Below, piece by piece: positions 19,220 to 30,362 of a DNA stretch of 64,000 bases. Position numbers and translations under genes: made by a program. Position 1 is the first letter of the stretch. Each line of letters starts with the position of its first letter. The notes under the pieces are model-generated. The model saw only the letters and a program-made list of their open reading frames with translations, was not told where the DNA came from and did not search any database. The DNA comes from Ignavibacteriales bacterium (GTDB lineage: Bacteria > Bacteroidota > Ignavibacteria > Ignavibacteriales > Ignavibacteriaceae). Location of the stretch: positions 62,001-126,000 of the forward strand of contig JADJNX010000001.1 of the NCBI GenBank assembly GCA_016714125.1, in the 5' to 3' direction.

Positions 19220-20141
19220 TCTTGGTTGTAGCCTTGATCAATCCGTTTTTGTCAATGTTTAAAGTCTGGACACCTTTTTTCTTTGGCAGTTCAAGGGGTT
19301 TGTCGTTTAGGGTTACACTAAGAAGTGAAGAATTATCCACTCGAAGATCAATTCTTTTACTGGCGTTATATGTAACAGGTTGAGTAGGATCAACAACGGT
19401 GGATTTTAAAGTATCCTTTTTGTCGATTATCGCTCTTACTTTGGTAGTATCTTTTGAATTAATCACAAGGATTACAGTGTCGGCATCGGGTGGAAGTTTT
19501 TTATCAGCCAAACCATTTGCCTGAAACTTGTTGTTTGTATCCTGCACACCGTTTAACAGTTCATCAACCTGGCGACCGTCTGTCCTTATTTCATTGTCGT
19601 TCGATTTACCTGAGAAAATAACATACAAGACAACAGCAAGCACTACAATAACAGCACCGATCGCAAGATAACTTTTTTTCATGGCGATCAACTTCTTAAA
19701 GAAATTCGAATCCTGGTTTGACATGAAAGCTTCAATCCAGTTTCTGAGTTTCTGCTGAAGATCAACTTTCGGTTGCTGTGGTTTTGAATCCACAGGATCA
19801 TCAAAATATGATTGTTGTGCCTGCGCCGGAGAGGGTGGTGGTGGAGGTGGCGATTGAACCGGAACCGGAGGCGGAGCCTGAACCGGAGGATGTTTCACTT
19901 CCGGTGCTTTTCTTAATCCTTTGTATGCTTCAAGAACCTCATCGGGATCAAGATGCAAGACAACAGCATATTCTTTTAGAAATGAGCGTACATATACATC
20001 GGGTAAAAAGGTGAAATCACCAATTTCCATTTTTTCTACAAACTTTGCGTCAATTTTTATCGAGGCGGCTGATTCCTTGATCTCGAAACCCAATTGCTCA
20101 CGGGCTATTTTAAGTTGCTGACCTAATTCTTGATGGGTCAT
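19179..20141 (-). CDS. RodZ-like protein: HTH domain, proline-rich linker, membrane helix, periplasmic domain
   Basis: A 320-residue protein with an N-terminal Cro/CI-type helix-turn-helix (about 3-70: LGQQLKIAREQLGFEIKESA), a proline-rich stretch (about 90-115), a membrane helix YLAIGAVIVVLAVVLYVIF (about 152-170) and a C-terminal periplasmic DUF4115-like beta domain. This is the RodZ layout; RodZ links MreB to the envelope and shapes rod cells. The very C-terminus is basic (PPKKKTTTTK). It sits between rsmB and ligA, 12 bp after rsmB, in one transcript. Confidence 0.85.
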   Translation of the reverse strand: MTHQELGQQLKIAREQLGFEIKESAASIKIDAKFVEKMEIGDFTFLPDVYVRSFLKEYAVVLHLDPDEVLEAYKGLRKAPEVKHPPVQAPPPVPVQSPPPPPPSPAQAQQSYFDDPVDSKPQQPKVDLQQKLRNWIEAFMSNQDSNFFKKLIAMKKSYLAIGAVIVVLAVVLYVIFSGKSNDNEIRTDGRQVDELLNGVQDTNNKFQANGLADKKLPPDADTVILVINSKDTTKVRAIIDKKDTLKSTVVDPTQPVTYNASKRIDLRVDNSSLLSVTLNDKPLELPKKKGVQTLNIDKNGLIKATTKNAKPPKKKTTTTK

Positions 20142-20153
20142 TTATTCCTCTAA

Positions 20154-21514
20154 CTATTCTATTCTTATTAACCTTGCAGAGAATGCACCGTCCATCTTGT
20201 CCCTGTGAGGCAGAGACTGGATGCACCCATTCTCATCAACTATATTTTTATCCACAAACCCGGACGCATCATCGAGTCTAAAGTTACTGTGGCGTTCGAG
20301 AAAATTTGAAACTATCTCAAAGTTCTCTTCCGGTTCAATTGTACAGGTGCTATAAACAACAACACCTCCGGGCTTTACGAGTTCGGCTGCTTTATCCAAC
20401 AAATCACTCTGAAGTGGAGTTAACCTCTTGATGTCAAGCAGATCCCTTTTCCATTTTATATCAGGTTTTTTTGAAAGTGTGCCCAAACCGGAACATGGAG
20501 CATCAACCAATACACGATCAAAAGGTTCTGCTTCATATTCCAGTGCATCAATATGCACAAATTTTACAATTGCCACCCCAAGTCGTTCGAGATTGCCTTC
20601 CATTACCCTTATCCGACTCTCAAATTTATCGGTTGCAATTATTTCACCCACATTACACATTATATCAGCGAGATAAGCACTTTTGCCACCGGGGGCAGCA
20701 CACATATCAAGCACCCTCATCCCCTGTTTTACATCAAGAAGCAGACAAGGATTACCCGTACTTTCATCCTGAATTGTAAAAAATCCTTCGGCAAAATATT
20801 GCCAGTTTTGAATATTTGTTAAAATCTGCAAACGGTAAAAATCGTTATTGTAGAGCCCCGGAGAGTATTTAAGATTAACCGATTGGAGAAGCGATTCAAA
20901 CTCCTGTTTGTCAATTTTTAACTGGTTTATTCGCAATGTGAGGACAGGTCTCTCATTGTTTGCAGCCATCAAAGCTTCTACATTTTCTCTGCCATATCTC
21001 TCAACCCACCTTTTTGCAAGCCAGGTTGGATGGGAATAATAGGCAGCGAGATAACTTACCAGATTTTCATTTGGATCGGGATATCGAAGACCATTTTTTG
21101 ATCTGATTATGTTTCTAAGAACTGCATTTGTGATATCCGCGGGTTTTTGGCCCTGGAGTTTTTCACAAAATCAACGGCTTCATTTACGATGGCGTATTCA
21201 GGAATTCTGTCAAGAAACATCACCTGATATAAAGCCACTCTAAGAGCATTTTTTAAAACCGGGATTGCTTTGGAGAATTGTCCTTTATAAAATCCACTGA
21301 GAATCCAATCGAGTCTGCCCATCCATCTAACCACCCCGTGAACGAGTTCATAGAGCAATGCCTTGTCCGGACCCTCCAGATCAGAGTTTTTTAACTCATT
21401 ATCCAATAATTTATCCAGATAAGAATCGGTTCTCTCGATCCTGTCAAGAATTTTGACTGCGGTTCCCCGCACTCCTGAATAAAGGTCTTTCACTCTGTGT
21501 TCTTCAATATCCAT
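20154..21514 (-). CDS. rsmB: 16S rRNA m5C967 methyltransferase RsmB (one frameshift)
   Basis: A NusB-like RNA-binding N-terminal domain (about 1-130) is followed by a SAM-dependent methyltransferase domain with CAAPGGKSAYLAD, VDAPCSGLGTLSKKPDIKW and the second catalytic cysteine in VVYSTCTIEPEEN. The frame breaks in the T run 21159-21163 (one base missing); repair gives the family-typical QKPADITNAVLRNI across the junction and about 454 residues in total. The start is uncertain: I take the ATG at 21514, but the open frame extends to a TTG at 21550, and a GTG near VKDLYSGVRGTAVKIL would also fit the usual N-terminus. Confidence 0.9.
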
Positions 21515-21601
21515 CTGATTTCTGTCTCGTATTCCAATCTCATTGTCCAATCTCTAACTAACCTGTCCCCAAAATAATACCTAATATTTAATAATTAATA
21601 A

Positions 21602-22872
21602 TTAATAAGGGAATCCCACTTTTCTTCTCTGTTTGTGGGTCAAATCAAAAACTTTTCTAAAGAGTTTTTCTTCTGTTTCCGAGATCGTTTTACCTCTTCG
21701 CTGAACAACTCTTTTTGCCGTTTCAAGACTTTTTTCGATATCGTATGTGGTCATCATATCAGCACCACCCCATGCAAAACTCGGGATTGATTTGGAGGGG
21801 AAACCCGGTCCAAAAATGTTGCTGGAGAAACCAACAACGGTTCCTGTATTAAACATCGTGTTAATAGCGGTTTTAGAATGATCGCCCATTATCAAACCGA
21901 GAAATTGATGTCCACTGTCGATTTGTTCACCATTTACGGTAATCTTAACAGTACCATAATTGTTTTTAAGATCACTGTTATTTGTGTCGGCACCTATGTT
22001 AACCCAACTGCCAATATACGCATGCCCCATGAAACCGGAATGTTGTTTGTTCGAATAAGGCGAAATGATACTTCCCTCAATCTCTCCACCAACTTTGCAA
22101 ACTTTACCTACGGTTACACCGTGATAGATACTGGCTCCAGATTTAACTTTGGTTCCTTTACCGATGCAAACAGGTCCCTCGATTACAGCATTTGGATAGA
22201 CTATCGCATCTGAGTTTATAAAAACGGGTCCATCAGTTGCATCAATCACTGCTCCGGGCATTATCCTTGCAGTTTCGTGAATATAAATATTCTCTTTTTC
22301 GATAAGGACAGCACTTTCATGCACATTCCCTCTTACGCGATCTTTTGGGCCAAACCCGTGAATATCCATGTATGCATAAAAATCGTTTTCGATCTCTTTT
22401 GGGTTGCTGTGTATCAGATCCCAAACGTAAGTGGCATACTTCACTTCAACCTGTTCAACAGGAATCCCATCAAAATTGGAAAGAGTAAGCAGATCATCCA
22501 GCCCCTCCTTCATCCCTTCGAGTTTTTTACCTGAGACTTTTGCCGCGATTATTGTTTCACCATTCAGGTAAAGTCGGTCGCCGGATACATCTATTTTGAT
22601 GATGTCCGCAATATCAGGCGGAGCTATCACTCTGCCGTTTATGAAAAGACATTCATCATGCTCTATCACATTCACTTTATAAGTAGGATTTTTTAATCCG
22701 ATGAACGCTTTCAGGTAACCTCTGGTATGAAAAACCACTTCCACACCGGGATAGGCTCTCTTTACTTTATCTCTTAGAGTATGAATTCCACAAAAAGATT
22801 GTAAGTGGGTCTTGTAAGGATCATTGGTTCAAAATGATCGAAATAAATATCTTCGAATAGACAAATCTGCAT
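21602..22872 (-). CDS. GlmU-like nucleotidyltransferase/acyltransferase, alternative Bacteroidetes type (one frameshift)
   Basis: About 424 residues after repair. The N-terminus MQICLFEDIYFDHFEPMILT, followed by RPTYNL and a GIHTLRDK segment, matches the alternative GlmU family common in Bacteroidetes-related bacteria. The C-terminal half is a left-handed beta-helix with hexapeptide repeats (MPGAVIDATDGPVFINSDAI, IGKGTKVKSGASIYHGVTVG). Such proteins are thought to make UDP-GlcNAc or another sugar nucleotide for peptidoglycan and LPS; the exact sugar is not settled by sequence. The frame breaks in the A run 22792-22796 (one base missing). Start at the ATG at 22872; the shorter open frame beginning at 22744 lacks the first 43 residues. 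Confidence 0.85.
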
Positions 22873-22946
22873 TTTATTACTCAATTAAAAGATTCTAATA
22901 AAAATGCAATATAAATAAATGGAAGCAAAGAGTTTAGATGTAAAAC

Positions 22947-22980
22947 AAAAAAAGCTATCCCGAATTAACGGGATAGCTTA
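22947..22980 (-). terminator. Rho-independent terminator after rpmE
   Basis: A perfect 11-bp stem, AAGCTATCCCG (22952-22962) with CGGGATAGCTT (22969-22979), and a 6-base loop, followed on the minus strand by seven T residues. It lies 20 bp past the L31 stop and separates that gene from the GlmU-like gene. Confidence 0.9.
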
Positions 22981-23000
22981 ATTCAAAAACCTTAAAGGGC

Positions 23001-23252
23001 TTAGTTCCCTGGTTTTGAGTATTTTCTCATAAACTTCTCCACTCTACCGGCGGTATCAAGAAGTTTTTGTTTACCGGTAAAAAACGGATGTGAACCACTG
23101 GAAATCTCAAGCCTTACTAGCGGATAAGTATTTCCATCTTCCCATACGATCGTTTCATTGGCTTTAATTGTGGATTTCGACAAAACTGCGAAATCACAAG
23201 AAAAATCTTTGAACACTACCGGCCTATAGTGAGGATGAATGCCTTTTTTCAT
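23001..23252 (-). CDS. rpmE2: Ribosomal protein L31, type B
   Basis: An 83-residue L31 protein (MKKGIHPHYRPVVFKDFSCD, then ISSGSHPFFTGKQKLLDTAGRV cut here to its core SGSHPFFTGKQ). It is the type B form: the zinc-binding CxxC pair of type A L31 is absent, leaving a single cysteine near residue 19. In other bacteria zinc-free paralogues are used under zinc limitation, often under Zur control; no Zur box could be identified. It is a monocistronic unit between its own upstream gap and a strong terminator. Confidence 0.95.
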   Translation of the reverse strand: MKKGIHPHYRPVVFKDFSCDFAVLSKSTIKANETIVWEDGNTYPLVRLEISSGSHPFFTGKQKLLDTAGRVEKFMRKYSKPGN

Positions 23253-23333
23253 TTTACTCGTGTCTTTAGTTAACGAATTTTACAAAACAGTTTTGCAATA
23301 TAACTATTTTTTTGGTTGTGATAAAATATAAAT

Positions 23334-25239
23334 TCATTCTCCCTCTTTGCTTTTATTCTTCAATTCCACGTTAAATGTTGGAACAATATAGTTGGGAGAG
23401 AGATAGTCCACCGGAACCGTAGTCATATTCCCGTCACGGGCCGCACGATAGTGCGGCGACATAATTTCGACCCCGGATTCGTTAAAACTGTCCTGAATAT
23501 TCTGATGTAAATCTGAATAAACTTTTGCTTGTGCATTTGCCTCGCGAGTAAAAACATTTAGCTCGTAACTGACATAAAAATCGTCCAAACTGGTCTGAAG
23601 TACAAAAGACTTGGGCTCATCCAAAATCAAATCGGTTCTTTTGGCAGCTTCAAGTAGCATTTCATGAACTTTCTTCCAAGGCACATCGTAACCTATTGTT
23701 ACAGTTGTTTTCATAATCAATCCACTGTTCCTCGCTTCACTCGAATAATTTATTGTATTTGAATTCATAATGGTTGAGTTTGGAATAGTGATAATCTCAT
23801 TATGACGAGTGCGTACCCGTGTAACAAGAAGCGTCTTTTCAACAATATCACCCAGAGTATCTCCTATCTTAACACGATCACCAAGTTGAAAAGCACGCAT
23901 ATATGTCAGGACAGTACCGGCAATTATATTCGACAACGAACCGGCTGAAGAGAGGGTGAACATAAAACCGAGAAATACTGAAACTCCCTGAAATACGGGT
24001 GAGTCAGATCCGGGCAAATAGGGGAAAATCACGATTATTGCAAATGCAATAACAAGTATTCGAACTATGTTATAAGTCGGTTGTGCCCAGTCAGGGTAAA
24101 AACCGGGTATTTTAAGACTTTCGTTTTCTATCTCACTTGTAAGATATTTGATACCTTTAAGAATATATCTGAAAACTACGGCAATAACTATAATTGTAAA
24201 CATATCCGGGAGGAATTCTATAACTGCAAAAAGTATCTTTTTAAGAGGATTAATGATAAATCCCAAGAGGTCTGTTGCAAGATGTTCCGTCCACGGGAAA
24301 ATATAAAATACAAGGGGAAGGGCGAGGTAAACAACCAGCAAAATCAGGAAAAGCCTCAAGATGTTGGAAGCAAAAAAGAAGATTTCAAGCTGTTTATTTG
24401 CGGAAACAAGTTCGTAGTCTTTAAGACTAAATCCCTTAAACCACTTGTGCCTTTTTTGCAACATTTTTAATCTAAAATAACGATATCCCCTGTTCATAAA
24501 TTTTACAACCAGAAAAAGAGCGACCAGAATAAGAATGGCAAGCACAGCCTTAATTGCCAATGTCTTGATACTTGTGGAATCTCGATAGTTGGAAATGGAT
24601 AAAAGTATTTTGTCCCTGTATTTTTAGCAAGTTCCGACTTTGTGGTGCCCATCCACAAAGCATCTTTGTCAGTTAAACTTAAAATAATATTATCGTTATA
24701 AACCAGTTCAATCTGATTTTCTGTGGGATTTAGCTTGAGAGAATCAGACTCAAAAAAATAATCATCCGCAAGTTTTTCAATTTTTTCAGCGTTTGAATTT
24801 GCCCTCGTTTCGGCTGAAAATGATCCAATTTTCACATATACAACATATATGGTATCACCAAAAGGGGCAACAGGATAACCTTTTGAAACCGATTTTAACG
24901 AGTCCACCTGCCTTTTTAAAATTTCCTTTTTTTCGTTTCAGCAGCTTTGAGAACCTCAAGCTCCTCCAATAACTCGGCTTTTTTGAGGTTGTCCGTAGTT
25001 TTTAATGACAATAGTTCTGCCTCAACCTTAATTTTGTAAAGTGAGTCAGCCACTCTTGCTGAATCCAATCGTTGGAGCAATTCAGTGCCGTTTCCGGTAA
25101 TTGTTGTGTCATTTTGATGTTGACTCGCAAAACCAGTCGACATCAAAATCAAAAAATAGAGTGATATAAAAAATAAATGGACCATAACTCTATTAAATTT
25201 TGATTCAACTAAATTCTTGCGTTTCACTTCCATTAACAT
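23334..25239 (-). CDS. MscS-family mechanosensitive ion channel (two frameshifts)
   Basis: About 636 residues once repaired. A signal-like N-terminus (VMVHLFFISLYFLILMSTGF) precedes a periplasmic, partly coiled-coil region (residues about 45-235), then several membrane helices and the MscS core: FTLSSAGSLSNIIAGTVLTY as pore helix TM3, FQLGDRVKIGDTLGDIVEKT as the beta domain start and a C-terminal alpha/beta domain with TIGYDVPWKKVHEMLLEAAK. It protects against osmotic downshock. Breaks: one base missing in the T run 24621-24625 and one in 24927-24933. The long periplasmic part makes it a large MscS homologue rather than the minimal form. Confidence 0.9.
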
Positions 25240-25257
25240 AATTTTCTCCGGATAAAT

Positions 25258-25769
25258 TTAAACTCCTGCTGCAGAACGTCTGTTACTAATTCTGATTATC
25301 AAATACCAGACAAAAACCAGCAGTAAGGGGAATTCCTCTACACTGAGAAAAGTTGGTTCGGGTAAAATTTCACATTCAGTTCTAAACGACCCAAGCATCT
25401 TAAACTCGATCAAAGTTGCTCCGGTATCACTTTTAATAAAAAACCTTTTTTGAAAAAAAGTGGTTGCAAATTGAAATGTTTTTGTTCCAACCGTGATTTC
25501 GCTTTCACCAAACAATTTTTCAATTTTTAATTCAGCAACCAGCTTCCCACTTTTTTTGTCGCGCAATTCCATTCTCGACTTCCACATACTCGGGGAATCG
25601 GCTTCAAGCTCATGGCCAAGGATGGTAATGTCGCCTTTTGTACTTAAAAACTTTGGAAAATTGATTGTACCAATCAGGTCATTGTCCGCATACAATTTGT
25701 AATCTTTGGAGAAAATACTATCCTGTTTCCATCCAAGCTTTTTACCACGAAAGTTTCAGTTAAAGTCAT
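25258..25769 (-). CDS. Hypothetical protein with C-terminal membrane segment (one frameshift)
   Basis: About 171 residues after repair of the T run 25739-25743 (one base missing), which connects the start MTLTETFVVKKLGWKQDSIF to the main open frame. The body alternates short beta strands (DLIGTINFPKFL, KTFQFATTFFQKRFFI, ATLIEFKMLG) and ends with a membrane helix FPLLLVFVWYLIIRISNRR. The strand pattern is loosely reminiscent of the tubby/LURP-one fold, but this is only an impression. It is 18 bp upstream of the MscS gene and probably co-transcribed with it. Confidence 0.6.
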
Positions 25770-25868
25770 TTTGTTATTCCGACTAAATTAAAATCAGTGT
25801 TAACAAACATAAATGATTCAGACCAAATTACACTTATTTGTGAAAATTCCTGAAACATATCCACAAAA

Positions 25869-25899
25869 CAAAAAAGGCTCCCGATATCTCAGGAGCCTA
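25869..25899 (-). terminator. Rho-independent terminator after the first sorting-domain gene
   Basis: The stem AGGCTCC (25875-25881) pairs with GGAGCCT (25892-25898) around a 10-base loop and is followed by T residues on the minus strand. It is nearly the same sequence as the terminator at 30266-30294. Confidence 0.85.
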
Positions 25900-25982
25900 A
25901 AAACTTACTGCAAAATTTTATCGCAGTATCGTTACCATCTTTTTGAATCGTGAATATCCTGTTCAAAAAGGAGGGTGAGGTA

Positions 25983-27626
25983 CTACTTCATCAAGAGCAT
26001 TTTCTTAACTGAAACGTATTCACCGGCAACAAGTTTATAAACATAGAATCCGGAAGCGAGATCATTGCCACCAAATTTTACATCATAATATCTTCCTGCT
26101 TCTGCCGTACCATCAAACAAAGTGGCAACTTCAGAACCAAGTGAATTGTAAACTTTTAAAGTTGCTTTTGTGTCTTCCTTAAGAGCAAATCTGATTGAAG
26201 TCTCAGGATTAAATGGATTAGGATAATTCTGTTCCAGAACAAATCCGTTCGGGAGATTATCAACCAAAACTTCAACTACAGGACTGTATTCAAACTGACC
26301 ATCATTGTCGATCTGTTTCAATCTGTATGCAATTTTGCCTGTTCCAACCGGTTTGTCGGAATAACTGTAGTATTTTGGTGAGTTAGTAGAACCATGTCCC
26401 TCGACAAATCCGATTTTACTCCAGTCTGAATTAGCTGATTTTCTCTCAACTTCAAAGCCGTAGTTGTTAACTTCGGTTGCAGTTTCCCAACCAAGAGTTA
26501 CTCTTCCGTTGTCCAACGAAGCTTTAAAAGATACCAATTCGACAGGAAGTGGGACAGAAGTTCCTGACAGAACGGCATTTGTGAGTGTGGTACTAAGGGA
26601 GCCACCTGTAATGGCTAGAGCAGCATTATCAACCAACACACCTTGAATCGAACCAGTAGGTCCTTCAGCAAGATCACAGGTCAAGAAAAATAAGTATCAG
26701 AAGATGTCAAAACCTGAGTCAAAGCACCAAAAACCACATTGTTACCAACACCAGGGTCTGCAACAACCGTGCTACCGATTTGGGTGTCAGTACCGGAATT
26801 AAATGTGTTATCAGTACTTACCCAAAGTTTAAAATTGGATGTACCTGTTCTGGCACCATTTAGCTTAATTGTTGCAGAGGTTAGTGTGGATCCGGCATTA
26901 AAATCATTAAGTGAGAAACGACCAATTGGTTGGTTGCCAGACCCGCCAATACCTTCATAGGTGTATCCGGTACCATCTGCAGCAGATATTCCTGCAAATT
27001 TATAAGAATAAATTCCACTTGTTGCATCAGATGTATAGGTCTGTCCCCATGAAGTGATAGAGGTTGTTGGCTTTGCTAAAGCATCTACGGCTCCGTCACC
27101 ACCACCACCCCCTGAAGAATAAGCATCAAAATACAACAGGTCACCTGCAGGCGAGTCCTAAAGATGCCGATGATACTGTGATAATTTATTACACTCGGAG
27201 GCTCGCCTGTAAATCCAAATGCTGATGGGGCAGGGCCCGGCCCATGAAGCTCCTGTGTAATTCCAAAGTTGGCACCACCACCAGCATCTACCCAAGCTCC
27301 AACCCAGTAGTCCATTCCTCCAAGAACCGAATTTAAGTTGATAGGTCTGCCCCAACCATTACCTGTATTTGTAGTAGCTGTGGAACCTGTTGAAATACCC
27401 AACATGAATTTTCCCCAATCAGTTGTTGCAACATTACCATTAACTGTAAGTTTAAACAAAAGATCTGTTGCTGTATTTGATACCTCCATTTTTAATAGAT
27501 CGAGGTACCACCACCTGTAGCGATACCGGGATCAATATCTCCCGAAACATCATTATAGGTCTTTTGTGCCGAGAGTTGGGGCACCAAAAACAAGACCGGT
27601 AAAAGCCAGTAAAAAATTTTCCTCAT
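25983..27626 (-). CDS. Secreted protein with FN3-like and type IX (Por) sorting domains, paralogue 1 (three frameshifts)
   Basis: About 548 residues after repair. The signal peptide is MRKIFYWLLPVLFLVPQLSA with an AGGAG ribosome site. The N-terminal half (TSIDLLKMEVSNTATDLLFK region, then glycine/asparagine-rich beta sequence) is of unknown fold, possibly a ligand-binding jellyroll. From about residue 370 an FN3-like domain (WETATEVNNYGFEVERKSAN) leads into the C-terminal sorting domain (LEQNYPNPFNPETSIRFAL, ending SVKKMLLMK), which directs export through the type IX system and surface attachment. Breaks near 27490-27500, 27161 and the A run 26686-26690. The last ~165 residues are almost identical to the protein at 30363-31639. 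Confidence 0.8.
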
Positions 27627-28071
27627 GGTTTTCTTTTCTCCTCATTAAATTGTTAACCATATACCAATAATATTTCCAACTCCTCAATAATAGGAAGCAT
27701 GGAAATATACATAACACTCCAAAACGATCCTGTTCAACTTCATGCATATCAAGAAGGAGAAACAAGTCGATTGTGGCTTGAACAAACTAAAATAGGTGTT
27801 GTTTACGGTAATGTGGTTTGACCTCTATCAGATCAAGTTATGAAGGAGCTTAATAGAGTAAAGAGAATTCCGGGGATACATTTAAAAAGTTAGCAGATTT
27901 TCCCTCACTAACCAAACTTAATGATGCTGGAATCGCTTAAAATAATTATCTAATAGAAAAAGAATACCTCCGGTTTTAATAAATGAAAAATCCTCACATA
28001 ACCTGAACGCAATTTAAGAATTTTTCATTAAATGTCAAGTGATTTTATCCATAATTTTACTTTTTAACAAA
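27627..28071. other. Intergenic region, possible decayed coding remnant
   Basis: About 445 bp without a credible intact gene. On the plus strand a 40-codon frame starts at ATG 27699 (MEIYITLQNDPVQLHAYQEG) and stops in GTT TGA at about 27821. The text up to LWLEQTKI faintly recalls the N-terminus of RhuM-type proteins (LWLTQ motif), and scattered coding-like text continues to about 27940 with several stops. This may be a decayed gene fragment or chance. The promoter of the secreted-protein gene starting at 27626 should also be here. Confidence 0.3.
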
Positions 28072-30166
28072 TTATTTTTGTTTTTGTAGTGATCCTCTCA
28101 GTTTTTCATAAAACGGAAGGAATTTTCCACCCCTTCCGATTCCCTCTTCCGCGAGTTTAAGCGCTTCATTTGTTTTTCCGGTCTTCATGTAGGAGAGGAA
28201 AAGAGCCTGATCAGTCGCAACAAAATCCTCCTCCTGAAGCCTTTTTTTCGCCTCCAATAGATATTGAATAGCCTCTCCCCATTCCTCTCTGAGTTGGTGT
28301 AGCCGTCCCATGTATCTCTCTGTTAAGCCTGATGCAGAAAAACCATTTCTAAGAAGGAATTTTCCCTGTCGTATAGCCATTAAGGCATCATCCAGATCGA
28401 CTTTATCAATAGTTTTTCCAAGCGATGCCTTCACTGCGATGGAAAAATAGACATATTCGAGGAACCAGGAGGTGTACTCGGGCACTTGCTTTCTTGCAAT
28501 AAGAAAGTATTTTAACGCTTCTTCCAACCGGTTTTCTCTAACCAGAACTTTGGCAACCATTCCTGTTATTGGCATCAACCCTCCCGCATGTGGTTTTTCC
28601 GTTTGCCATTCCCTTACTACATTTAGTACCCCGGTACTCATTTTAGATTCTGCAGTCAGAATATTTCTAAGGTAATTGTTAAAAGCGTCTCCATTATGTT
28701 CTTTTATGTGTGTGATCAACTCTATATCTGTCATATTCATTGCTTCCAAGGTTGTTAGCATAAACTTCCCAGGTTTTTAGGCTATCCATACTATAAGTTT
28801 CAAAGCCGGGCTTGTTTTGAATATTAACTACGATATTTGCCATTAACCGTGCAGCTTCCGCCTGCCCTTTAAGAGATAAATGTACATGATCATCCAATAA
28901 ATCCCATCCGGTCGCTCCCTCGGAAGATAATCCTCTGAAGTCTTCAGCTATATCGCACAAGGGTACATTATGCTTGAGTGCCACTTCCCTTATCGCCTGT
29001 TCCGTCAAACTTATTGGCCGCCAGGGCATTTTGTCCAGATCCCGTGCTAACAAAAAGTATTTCCGCGCAGTTTTAATATCCTTAATCCCCAGATATGCTC
29101 GTCCCAATAAGAATGTTGCTCCGGCATGGACAGGGAGAATCTTTAAAGCACTTTTAAATAAATTTATTGCAATTGCCGAATTAGAGTCCAGGTTCTTGAT
29201 ACCTTCATTAAACAGTCCCTCGAACTCGATTCTCTTTTTTTCCTCAATGGCACTCATATCCTCTGCACCCAATGGATAAAGTGCCGATTCATTTGAAGCT
29301 GTTGTGCACAAAATTAAAGGTACCCCTGTCTCTTTACAAGACTCGACAATTTCCCCCAAACTATAAGCAAGATTAGCCGCGGCACTTTTACGGAGGTCAG
29401 AATCAGCAGGTATCATGCTCTCACCTATCATTTGCTCCATCAGAGTAACATCCTTTCCGGGTTTACTCTCGGTATAGTCATTAAATGCCTGAATCATCGC
29501 AAGACCATTAAACCACCTGACAATCTTTAGGAAAGCAGGTGTTAGAGCCCCGGATGAATTGATTGATGCGGTACCGTAAGAACCAAAAAACTCATTATTT
29601 CCGGTGTAAGAGATAATGAAGTCAGGACTATATTTTAATGCCTCTTGTGCCATATATACAATCGGAAAACTTGCTACCGCTGTTGTACCCAGGTTAATAA
29701 TTTCAATCTTTTTACCGGGAATAATATCACTTAACATGGCTTGAAGAAAGGAACTCATCGACAGATTTTTTGGTTGTGGGTATCCCTTGGCTGCCGATTC
29801 CCCTAAGATAAATATCCTAATGGTGTTCTTTGGTTTGGGCATTACAAAATTATATTGTTCCGCATAACCGGGTCGAGATGGATTTGAGTAGAAATAGGGC
29901 TTTGAGGCTGCCGGTTCCACGATAATAAGAGAGTCTCCCGATTCAAGAATACCAATCTCTTTTAGAAAAGGCGGATAACCGCCCCAGCCAATTAAACGAA
30001 AAACCAGCTCAGTCACGACCAAAAGGAGAACGGGAAAAAGAACCGTGATAATCTTAAAAATGTTTTTTTTACGAGGTGAAATAATCACCTCCTCTTGAAT
30101 CAACCCTTCCGTGGCTACATCTTGTTTGATAACTTTTGATTGACTTTTTTTCTGTGTCTTTTTCAT
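28072..30166 (-). CDS. Membrane-anchored SGNH/GDSL-like hydrolase with TPR region (probable frameshift)
   Basis: About 698 residues if the two overlapping frames are joined. It starts MKKTQKKSQSKV at 30166, followed by a membrane helix (IITVLFPVLLLVVTELVFRL), then an SGNH-type fold: block I IRIFILGESAAKGYP with serine in GES, the TGNNEFFG block III and the DDHVHLS block V histidine. TPR-like helices appear inside (about 310-370) and in the C-terminal part (EALKYFLIARKQ, TGKTNEALKLAEEG). The break is at about 28720-28735, where the frame changes after GSNEYDRY. Alternatively the second frame is a separate gene starting at 28761. Possibly acts on acylated or glycosylated surface polymers; the substrate is unknown. 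Confidence 0.65.
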
Positions 30167-30265
30167 AAAATTAATAGTTTCTATAAATCGTGGACATAGC
30201 GTAAAAAAACTTAGTTCAAAAATTTTAACTATGGATTTCAAAAATCGTGAAAAACAATGAGAACA

Positions 30266-30294
30266 TAAAAAAAGCTCCCGATTTCTCAGGAGCC
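30266..30294 (-). terminator. Rho-independent terminator after the second sorting-domain gene
   Basis: The stem GCTCC (30274-30278) pairs with GGAGC (30289-30293) with a 10-base loop, followed on the minus strand by seven T residues. The stem and loop closely match the terminator at 25869-25899. Confidence 0.8.
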
Positions 30295-30362
30295 TAATAA
30301 ATATTACTCATTTAATCCTCCCCTCGCCTTTTTGAAGGCGTTCAGGAGAGAGGGGTGAGGTC

